From: Actinomycetota bacterium
Lineage (GTDB): Bacteria > Actinomycetota > Acidimicrobiia > Acidimicrobiales > JACCXE01
Assembly: GCA_013697265.1 (NCBI GenBank)
Contig: JACCXE010000165.1
Location: 1 to 5,097 of the forward strand
Reading direction: 5' to 3'
Length of the DNA stretch: 5,097 nucleotides
Part shown: positions 1 through 4,882 of the stretch, piece by piece
Layout of the letters: each line of letters opens with the position of its first letter
Numbering within the stretch: the stretch's first letter is position 1
Notes under the pieces: model-generated
Told to the model about the DNA's origin: nothing
The model's input: only the letters and a program-made list of their open reading frames with translations
Databases searched by the model: none
Made by a program: the position numbers and the translations under genes

Positions 1-1489
1 AGTCGTCGACGAACACGCTGTCGCCCACCCAGAGCCGGATCTTGTCCACGGTGCGCACGCTGAACGTGTGGGTGCCGGCGAAGGTTGCGGTGAACGTGGT
101 CTCGACGTGCGCCGACCACGTGTTCCCCTTGCCCGCGGGCTCGAACTGCCGGCTCCAACTAAACACCGAGCGGGTGATGACTTCCTCGTGAGTGGGCTCG
201 CCCGCTGGTTCGTCGCCCGCGAAGTAAGTGATCTTGATGCCCTGGCGTCCGTCGGGGGCGCGGCACTGGCCGGCGTCGAAGTGGCTGGCGCCCCGGCCCA
301 ATGTGGCGCCGGTCGAGTGGATGATCTTCACGCCGTCGCCCAGCGCGGCGCGCAGGCCTTCTAGCGGCGACACGGTGTAGGGCGACAACACCCCGGCGCT
401 GCCACCGCCTTGCGTCGCCGCAGTCGCAGCGAGCGGCCCGATGATCGCGACCTTCTTCAATTCGTCGGGCTCGAGCGGCAACACCGGCGCACCCTTTACG
501 GGCTTTTTCTTGTCTCCCGAGCCGACGGGCTCGTTGCGGAGCAGCACGATCGCGGTGCGCGCGACCCGGCGCAACAGGTTCATCGTCTTCGGGTTGTCGT
601 CGTAGTACTCGTGGGCCGGGTCGGGCGCATCGCCGTCCATCACGCCGGTCCGCTCGTTGAGCTGAAGTACGCGGCGCACCCGTTCGTCGAGCACTTCCTG
701 GCTGACCTCGCCGGCCTCGACTGCCTTCACCAACAGCTCACCGCGATGGGTGGCCGGCCCCGGCATCTCGAGGTCGAGCCCGGCGTTGGCGGCATCGGCG
801 GTCGAGTGCGTGCCGAACCAATCCGACATCACCATGCCGTCGAAACCCCACTCGCCCCGCAGGATGGTTTCGATCAGCGGCGCGTGTTCGCCGCACCAGG
901 TGCCGTACACCTTGTTGTAACCGGTCATGATCGCAAGCGTGCCCGCTTCAACCGCGCACTCGAAGGGCACGAGATACAGCTCGCGCAGCGCCCGCTCGGG
1001 GATCTCCGAGCTCATCGTGAAGCGCTCGAACTCCGAGTCGTTGCCTACGAAGTGCTTCACCGTTGTGGCCATGCCTTGGCTTTGCACGCCGCGGATGTAG
1101 GCGGCGGACAGGCGCGCCGTGAGGAACGGGTCTTCCGAGTAGCACTCGAAGTTTCGCCCGGCCAGCGGCGTGCGGTGCAGGTTGACCGTCGGCGCCAAGA
1201 TGACCGTGGCCCCCTTACTGCGCAGTTCGGCGGCGAGGGCGACGCCGACGTCGTGCGTGAGTTCGGGGTCCCACGTGGCGCCGAGCGCGGTGCCGCACGG
1301 GAAGCTCAACGATGGCGGCCCACCGCTGACGTGCGCGCCGCGCACACCGGCCGGACCGTCGCTGACTTTAAGCGCCGGGATGCCGAGCCGCTCGATTGCG
1401 TTGACGTGCCACCAGTCCTGCCCCGCGAGCAGCGATACCTTCTCCTCGAGCGTCAGCTCCGCGATCAGCTTCTCAATGCGTTCCGACAT
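1..1489 (-). CDS. GH3 family beta-glucosidase with inserted PA14 domain (3' end beyond window)
   Basis: The enzyme hydrolyses terminal beta-linked sugars, most often beta-glucosides, with retention. It is probably cytoplasmic, because the N-terminus (MSERIEKLIAELTLEEKVSL) has no signal peptide. I translated 496 codons with no stop up to the window edge. The GH3 N-terminal barrel spans about residues 5-285. It carries DGPAGVR (44-50), NLHRTPLAGRNFECYSEDP (103-121), KHFVGND (145-151) and the nucleophile motif VMSDW with Asp223. The C-terminal GH3 domain begins about residue 300 (IVLLRNE, then VAIIGP at 347-352). A PA14-like insert starts about residue 405 and shows GIKITYFAGDEPAGEP and FSVRTVDKIRLWVGD. 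This order matches PA14-interrupted GH3 enzymes such as Kluyveromyces BglI. The acid/base Glu should lie beyond the window. The ATG is secure: the 15 in-frame codons back to the preceding TGA contain no start. A Lys/Pro-rich insert (325-335) lengthens the usual loop. Substrate is not determinable. Confidence 0.95.
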   Translation of the reverse strand, partial: MSERIEKLIAELTLEEKVSLLAGQDWWHVNAIERLGIPALKVSDGPAGVRGAHVSGGPPSLSFPCGTALGATWDPELTHDVGVALAAELRSKGATVILAPTVNLHRTPLAGRNFECYSEDPFLTARLSAAYIRGVQSQGMATTVKHFVGNDSEFERFTMSSEIPERALRELYLVPFECAVEAGTLAIMTGYNKVYGTWCGEHAPLIETILRGEWGFDGMVMSDWFGTHSTADAANAGLDLEMPGPATHRGELLVKAVEAGEVSQEVLDERVRRVLQLNERTGVMDGDAPDPAHEYYDDNPKTMNLLRRVARTAIVLLRNEPVGSGDKKKPVKGAPVLPLEPDELKKVAIIGPLAATAATQGGGSAGVLSPYTVSPLEGLRAALGDGVKIIHSTGATLGRGASHFDAGQCRAPDGRQGIKITYFAGDEPAGEPTHEEVITRSVFSWSRQFEPAGKGNTWSAHVETTFTATFAGTHTFSVRTVDKIRLWVGDSVFVDD

Positions 1490-1501
1490 GCGGGAACTAT
1501 C
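1490..1501 (-). promoter_or_regulatory. Putative -10 element for a leaderless GH3 transcript
   Basis: On the minus strand GATAGT (1501-1496) lies six bases before the GH3 ATG. It keeps the most conserved -10 positions (A2 and T6). No Shine-Dalgarno-like purine run precedes the ATG, so the transcript probably starts at or next to the start codon. I see no good -35 box at 16-18 bp spacing. The upstream methyltransferase could also supply read-through transcription. This is inference from position and composition only. Confidence 0.35.
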
Positions 1502-1522
1502 GCAGAAGCCAACAAAATTGCG

Positions 1523-1538
1523 CTGACCGCATGGTCAG
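1523..1538. repeat. Perfect 6-bp inverted repeat (4-base loop) between methyltransferase and GH3 gene
   Basis: CTGACC (1523-1528) and GGTCAG (1533-1538) are exact reverse complements around GCAT. On the minus strand the methyltransferase TGA stop lies inside the first arm. The run CGCAATTTTG follows, so a weak intrinsic terminator for the methyltransferase is possible. Alternatively it is a dyad operator: its centre is about 41 bases upstream of the GH3 start, where a class II activator would bind next to a leaderless promoter. It does not resemble the usual LacI-family glycosidase operator. The sequence does not decide between these roles. Confidence 0.5.
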
Positions 1539-2086
1539 TCTTTTGCGTGCACCGTCACGGCGTAGGAGCCGTCGCCCGGGAACACCTTGCCCGACCAGGT
1601 CGCGTAGCGCTCGCGCCGCGTCAGGCCAACCTCCGCCGCGTGGGCGTCGAACTCATCGAGTTCGTAGCCGCGTCCGAGTTGAAAGCCACTGATCAACACC
1701 CCGCTGCCGGGTGCGACGTGGCGCGCGCACCCGGCCACGAGCGCGGCGTGCGTGCCGTCAGGCGTGAAAAGCGGAACATTGCCCGCCATCACCACGACGT
1801 CGAATCGACGGCCCAGGTCGAGGGCGGCCAAGTCCGACTGGACCCAGCTGATTGCGGGTGCCAGTTTGCGTGCGGTCGCGATCATCGAAGGGTCGACGTC
1901 GGCTCCGACCACCGTGGCTACGCCTCGATTGGCGAGTTCGATCGCAACCCGCCCGGAACCGCATCCGGCGTCAAGCACCGAGTTCGGCGTGTAGCGCATC
2001 ACGAACGCGACCTCGCCGTGAACGTCCACGCCTTTCGCGGCCAGGTCGTCGAACCGCTTCTGGTAATCGTCTCCGTCCCAACGCAT
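1535..2086 (-). CDS. Small class I SAM-dependent methyltransferase, substrate unknown
   Basis: This is a 183-residue single-domain Rossmann methyltransferase, predicted to be cytoplasmic. Motif I is VLDAGCGSGR (37-46), the ribose-binding acidic loop is GADVDPSM (61-68, Asp63/Asp65), and the adenine region is QSDLAALDL (83-91). Motif IV is FDVVVMAGNVP (95-105), and HVAPGSGVLISGF (123-135) forms the late-strand region. The opening, MRWDGDDYQKRFDDLAAKG, resembles a family common in actinobacteria that is annotated only as a methyltransferase. I chose the ATG at 2086 because the protein then begins just before the conserved WDGxDYQ segment. An upstream ATG at 2302 would add a low-complexity Arg-rich leader running antisense through the divergent transporter start. 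AGAAAG lies four bases before the ATG, too close for a normal ribosome binding site; TAGAAA in the same place could be a weak -10. The gene is in tandem and in the same frame as the GH3 gene 45 bases downstream. No substrate can be assigned. Confidence 0.88.
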   Translation of the reverse strand: MRWDGDDYQKRFDDLAAKGVDVHGEVAFVMRYTPNSVLDAGCGSGRVAIELANRGVATVVGADVDPSMIATARKLAPAISWVQSDLAALDLGRRFDVVVMAGNVPLFTPDGTHAALVAGCARHVAPGSGVLISGFQLGRGYELDEFDAHAAEVGLTRRERYATWSGKVFPGDGSYAVTVHAKD

Positions 2087-2100
2087 ATTGCTTTCTACCC

Positions 2101-2124
2101 GGGCGGGCGCCCGCAGGCCCGCCC
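2101..2124. repeat. GC-only 8-bp hairpin upstream of the methyltransferase
   Basis: GGGCGGGC (2101-2108) pairs perfectly with GCCCGCCC (2117-2124) around an 8-base loop. An overlapping perfect 12-bp palindrome occupies 2103-2114. It lies 14 bases upstream of the methyltransferase ATG, where its -35 region would be. It has no T-run on either side and is therefore not a standard intrinsic terminator. It may be a REP-like intergenic palindrome or a protein site. Confidence 0.6.
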
Positions 2125-2134
2125 TCCTCCGCAA

Positions 2135-2164
2135 CGTGGGGCCCCTCGCTCCGCTCGCCCCACG
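2135..2164. repeat. Second 8-bp hairpin in the methyltransferase/transporter divergent region
   Basis: CGTGGGGC (2135-2142) pairs perfectly with GCCCCACG (2157-2164) around a 14-base loop that holds a tandem CGCTC CGCTC. It ends eight bases before the putative -10 of the transporter gene. Together with the hairpin at 2101-2124 it takes up most of the 97-base gap. The paired hairpins and the CTCGCTCCGCTCG core look like a REP/BIME-type intergenic element; that identification is inference. Confidence 0.55.
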
Positions 2165-2171
2165 GCGGCCG

Positions 2172-2183
2172 TAACGTGCGCAC
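2172..2183 (+). promoter_or_regulatory. Putative -10 element for a leaderless transporter transcript
   Basis: TAACGT (2172-2177) fits TAnnnT and ends six bases before the transporter ATG. No Shine-Dalgarno sequence is present. The same TAA triplet is an in-frame stop, and no start codon lies between it and the ATG, so the coding start cannot move upstream. The following GTGCGCAC (2176-2183) is an 8-bp palindrome directly at the expected transcription start. Promoter activity is inferred. Confidence 0.4.
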
Positions 2184-3095
2184 ATGCATGAGGGAGGCCT
2201 GCGGGCGATCATCGCGGCGTTCCTGGCCAATCTTGGGATTGCGATCGCCAAGCTCGTCGGCTTCGTGTTCACCGGATCGGCGTCGATGCTTGCCGAAGCC
2301 ATTCACTCTGCGGCCGACACCACGAACCAAGGCCTGCTGCTGTTGGGGCGTCGACAGGCGCTGAAGCCCGCGACGCCCGAGCACCCTTTCGGCCACGGAC
2401 GCGAGCGTTTCTTCTGGTCCTTCGTCGTCGCGCTCGTGATCTTTTCGTTCGGCGCGGTGTTCGCGTTGTTCGAAGGGATCGACAAGCTGCGCGAGCCCCA
2501 CGAGTTGGAATCGGTCGGCTGGGCCATTGGCATCTTGCTGTTCGCCATCGTGCTCGAGTCGTACTCGTTCCGCACCGCAATCCACGAAAGCCGCACCCTT
2601 AAAGGCGACGAATCATGGTGGGAGTTCATCCGGCGCTCCCGTGTGCCCGAGCTACCCGTGTTGTTGCTCGAAGACCTCGGGGCGCTCGTCGGCCTCACGT
2701 TCGCGCTCACCGGCGTGATCGTCGCCAAGCTGACCGACAACGCCCGCTTCGACGCCATGGGCAGCATCGCCATCGGCATCTTGCTGGCGTCTATCGCCGT
2801 GATCCTCGTGGTGGAGATGAAAAGCCTCCTCATCGGCGAGTCGGCCACACCCGCGCAGCGCCAAGCCATCGCCGACGCCATCGAGGCCCACAAACAAACG
2901 ACGCGTGTCATTCACATGCGCACCGAGCACCTCGGGCCCGAAGAGCTGTTGGTCGGCGCCAAAGTCGAGTTCGTCAACGGGCTCACCCTCGCGAAATTGG
3001 CGACCGCGATCGACTCGGTCGAAAAGGCGATCCGCGCCGCAGTGCCCGACGCCCGCGTGATCTACATCGAGCCCGACATCTACCGAGCCGAGTAA
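2184..3095 (+). CDS. Cation diffusion facilitator (ZNT9/SLC30A9-like) metal transporter
   Basis: This 303-residue inner-membrane protein probably exports Zn2+ or a related divalent metal in exchange for protons. Six membrane segments are visible at about 7-29, 33-55, 76-97, 111-128, 158-180 and 191-213, followed by a cytoplasmic C-terminal domain (about 215-303). TM2 carries the metal-site motif HSAADTTNQ with His41 and Asp45. It is followed by the loop HPFGHGRERFFW (67-78), characteristic of the ZNT9-like branch. In TM5 the usual HxxxD is replaced by LLLEDLGALVG with adjacent Glu163-Asp164; position 160, where the His would be, is Leu. I recall a similar ED pattern in this branch, so this is probably a subfamily trait. 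The C-terminal domain has the expected alternating pattern (MRTEHLGPEELLVGAKVEF, then VIYIEPD). The start is fixed by an in-frame TAA nine bases upstream. It converges on the MDMPI-like gene with a 4-base gap. Metal specificity is uncertain. Confidence 0.93.
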   Translation: MHEGGLRAIIAAFLANLGIAIAKLVGFVFTGSASMLAEAIHSAADTTNQGLLLLGRRQALKPATPEHPFGHGRERFFWSFVVALVIFSFGAVFALFEGIDKLREPHELESVGWAIGILLFAIVLESYSFRTAIHESRTLKGDESWWEFIRRSRVPELPVLLLEDLGALVGLTFALTGVIVAKLTDNARFDAMGSIAIGILLASIAVILVVEMKSLLIGESATPAQRQAIADAIEAHKQTTRVIHMRTEHLGPEELLVGAKVEFVNGLTLAKLATAIDSVEKAIRAAVPDARVIYIEPDIYRAE

Positions 3096-3099
3096 TCAT

Positions 3100-3903
3100 C
3101 TAGGGGCCGGGAAACGCAGCCTTGAACCCGCGGGCGAACGCGCCGTCGTCGGCGCCCGTGTAGGTAAAAACGCCTTCGGCGGATCGGCCGAGTAGCAGCG
3201 CCAACAGATTACGGCGACTCGCTTCGATCACGCCGTCGGCCGACTCGTCAGGCCGCGCCGTTCGTGACGCCACGCCGCCTTCACCGGCGACGACAAACCA
3301 CGCGTCGCCGTCGGTCGAGCGCAACAACCACGTGCCGGTCGGCCGATGTGTGGGCACCGGACTATTCGAGAGCGGCAGCGCCAGCCGCTCGAACCGCATC
3401 GGCAACGCCGCGTCGACGAAGGTGTCGCTCCACGTGTCGAGGCCGATCTGCATGTCGGCCGCATGCACCTCGACTTCGGTTAGACGGAGCAACGCGAGTC
3501 GTTCAACGGTCATAGGCCCGAGATCCGCGGCGCCGTGAGGCTCACGCGACATGACGGTCCAGTCGGTCACGGCAGCGAGCGTGGCGTCGAGCGCGCCTCC
3601 ATTGGCCGCGAGCGACTCGACCACGTCGTGGGGCGACTCGCCCGGCGCCGGTACCAGCGTGCCCGGCCGCTGCTCGTCGCGGCCACCCGGATAGAAAAGC
3701 GCGGGCTCGCCGGCCAGGGCCGCGGTAACAAGTCGGTTGATCGCCTCGGCGCCAAAGCGGATGTGACACACGACCGTCAGGCGGCTCCAGTCGGGCAGCG
3801 ACGACGGGGCCCGCAGTTCATCCTCGGTCAGCGCGCGCAGCGCACGGATGACGGCCGTCTGTTTCGCCGCGACCGCTGCGACGATATCGGCGCCGCTCGG
3901 CAC
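3100..3903 (-). CDS. Mycothiol-dependent maleylpyruvate isomerase-like (DinB/MDMPI) protein
   Basis: This 267-residue protein has the two-part MDMPI layout. A DinB-type four-helix bundle spans about residues 5-155, and an MDMPI C-terminal domain spans about 160-267. The predicted metal ligands are His47 (VVCHIRFGAEA), Glu143 and His147 (RLTEVEVHAAD). They match in order and spacing the Zn site of Corynebacterium NCgl2918, recalled as H52/E144/H148. The segment LPDWSRLTVVCH is the family's LPxWxRxxVxxH signature. The C-terminal part ends in the typical NLLALLLGR and a terminal amphipathic stretch. Family members use mycothiol in isomerisation or related thiol chemistry, but many are uncharacterised, so maleylpyruvate isomerase activity is not claimed. 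The start is GTG, two bases after the SDR stop and with no Shine-Dalgarno sequence, which implies translational coupling. The 3' end meets the convergent transporter gene with no room for a terminator. Confidence 0.88.
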   Translation of the reverse strand: MPSGADIVAAVAAKQTAVIRALRALTEDELRAPSSLPDWSRLTVVCHIRFGAEAINRLVTAALAGEPALFYPGGRDEQRPGTLVPAPGESPHDVVESLAANGGALDATLAAVTDWTVMSREPHGAADLGPMTVERLALLRLTEVEVHAADMQIGLDTWSDTFVDAALPMRFERLALPLSNSPVPTHRPTGTWLLRSTDGDAWFVVAGEGGVASRTARPDESADGVIEASRRNLLALLLGRSAEGVFTYTGADDGAFARGFKAAFPGP

Positions 3904-3905
3904 GG

Positions 3906-4844
3906 CTAGGGGTTGCTGATGAGCGAGAACAACGTGTGGCCGGGCTCGTAGGCGGCCTCGGGGTTGGCCCGCACGGCCGCGTCCAACTTCCCGGCGTCTT
4001 CACCGACGAGGATGCGCCACTTCTCGGCCCGCACACCGTCGAGGATGATCGTGGCCGCTTGCGCCGCGGACGTGGGCGCCATGTTCTTGAAGCCCTCCTC
4101 CATCATCTGAGCCATGTTCGCAACGTCGTCGTCGGACAGGTTTGAGTGGTCGAAGCCGCGTTGCGTCATCGTGTTGCGCACCGCGGCTACATCGAGCATG
4201 TTGCCGGCGAGCACGAGCCGGCTGTTCTTCAGGATGTCGGTGCCGATGTGGCCGGGCATCACAACCGCGACCTTCACGTGCGGCGCGTTGACGCGGAAGT
4301 CTTCGATGAGCGCTTCGGTGAAGCCCTTCACCGCGAACTTCGCCGCGCTGTACGCGGTGTGCGGCACGCCGTCGCCGATCGAGGCGTAAAAACCGTTCAC
4401 GCTAGAGGTGTTCACGAGGTAGCCGTCGTCGCTGGCGACCAGCAGCGGCACAAAGGCGCGGCAGCCGTTGTAGACGCCGCCCCAGCAGATCGCGAATGTG
4501 CGGTCCCACGCGGTGCGATCGCCCGCCACGAATCCTCCGCCGCCGCCGACGCCGGCGTTGTTGAACACGAGGTTGACGTAGTCGGTGTCGTGGTCGGCCA
4601 TGACCTCGTCGCGAAACATCATCATCTGCGTTTCGTCACCGACATCGCAGATGTGGGTGGTGATCTTCACGTCACTCGACGACGCCGCGTCTCGGGCGAG
4701 CTTCGCGGTTTCGTCGAGCGTGTCGGCATTCACGTCGCATGTCGCGACCGAGGCACCCTCGGCCACCAGCTGTAGGACGAGCTCGCGACCCATCCCGGTG
4801 CCGCCCCCAGTAACAACCGCCAGCTTGTCTGCGAAAGATTCCAT
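3906..4844 (-). CDS. Short-chain dehydrogenase/reductase (classical SDR), substrate unknown
   Basis: This 312-residue cytoplasmic oxidoreductase has a classical SDR Rossmann fold. Visible motifs are TGGGTGMG (12-19, dinucleotide binding), Asp37 at the end of the second strand (ATCDVN, favouring NAD(H) over NADP(H)), CDV (66-68), and NNAG (95-98). The catalytic residues are Ser148 (NTSSVNG) and Tyr165/Lys169 (TAYSAAKF), followed by PGHIGT (197-202). The position normally held by the tetrad Asn in helix 4 is Cys120 (FAICWGGVYNG). I recall ICWGGVY-like sequences in actinobacterial relatives, so this is probably a subfamily feature. A long substrate-loop and helix insertion (about 203-260, Met-rich) makes it longer than the usual 250 residues. 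I prefer the ATG at 4844 over the TTG at 4853 because the TTG overlaps the putative -10. It heads a tight operon with the MDMPI-like gene. The substrate, an alcohol or ketone, is unknown. Confidence 0.93.
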   Translation of the reverse strand: MESFADKLAVVTGGGTGMGRELVLQLVAEGASVATCDVNADTLDETAKLARDAASSSDVKITTHICDVGDETQMMMFRDEVMADHDTDYVNLVFNNAGVGGGGGFVAGDRTAWDRTFAICWGGVYNGCRAFVPLLVASDDGYLVNTSSVNGFYASIGDGVPHTAYSAAKFAVKGFTEALIEDFRVNAPHVKVAVVMPGHIGTDILKNSRLVLAGNMLDVAAVRNTMTQRGFDHSNLSDDDVANMAQMMEEGFKNMAPTSAAQAATIILDGVRAEKWRILVGEDAGKLDAAVRANPEAAYEPGHTLFSLISNP

Positions 4845-4858
4845 AGTCAGCAAAGTTA
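4845..4858 (-). promoter_or_regulatory. Putative -10 element for a leaderless SDR-MDMPI operon transcript
   Basis: On the minus strand TAACTT (4858-4853) fits TAnnnT and ends eight bases before the ATG at 4844. No ribosome binding site is visible. No clear -35 is seen at 16-18 bp. It lies back to back with the -10-like element of the divergent hydrolase gene, with 11 bp between the hexamers. Confidence 0.42.
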
Positions 4859-4869
4859 GGACGAACCAC

Positions 4870-4882
4870 TACCGTCTCGCTC
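4870..4882 (+). promoter_or_regulatory. Putative -10 element for a leaderless dienelactone hydrolase-family transcript
   Basis: TACCGT (4870-4875) fits TAnnnT and ends seven bases before the ATG at 4883. No Shine-Dalgarno sequence is visible. The region at 17-bp spacing, TCAGCA (4847-4852), is only a partial -35 match (3 of 6) and falls between the opposing gene's -10 and its start codon. Confidence 0.4.

Larger units (their letters stand above)
2108..2207. repeat. 12-bp perfect inverted repeat flanking the transporter start codon
   Basis: CGCCCGCAGGCC (2108-2119) is the exact reverse complement of GGCCTGCGGGCG (2196-2207). The second arm lies inside the coding region, about codons 5-8 of the cation transporter. 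The first arm overlaps the loop and right arm of the 2101-2124 hairpin. If a transcript began upstream of 2108, the arms could pair and bury the transporter start. If the mRNA is leaderless, the repeat could act only at the DNA level. Confidence 0.5.

Noticed and set aside
2101..2164. Intrinsic terminators in the methyltransferase/transporter gap
   Set aside because: The stems are strong but neither is followed by a T-run on either strand, and both flanking genes are transcribed away from the region, so there is nothing to terminate.
410..2191. 593-codon plus-strand open frame
   Set aside because: It runs antisense across the GH3 gene and the whole methyltransferase. Its translation is Arg/His/Ala/Val-rich with no recognisable domain, whereas the minus strand encodes clear GH3 and SAM motifs. 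It is a GC-rich antisense shadow.
2087..2302. 72-residue N-terminal extension of the methyltransferase from an ATG at 2302
   Set aside because: The extension is low-complexity and Arg/Ala-rich, crosses both intergenic hairpins and runs antisense to the start of the CDF gene. The conserved family N-terminus begins at the ATG at 2086.
1971..2911. Long minus-strand open frames opposite the CDF transporter (1971-2585, 2303-2911)
   Set aside because: They oppose a full-length transporter with intact family motifs, and their translations show no domain. They are shadow frames.
4146..4775. 209-codon plus-strand open frame opposite the SDR gene
   Set aside because: It is a His/Val/Arg-rich translation antisense to a complete SDR with catalytic residues, without its own recognisable motif or start context.
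4845..4853. TTG start three codons upstream of the SDR ATG
   Set aside because: It overlaps the putative -10 hexamer, has no ribosome binding site, and adds only Leu-Leu-Thr before the usual SDR N-terminus.
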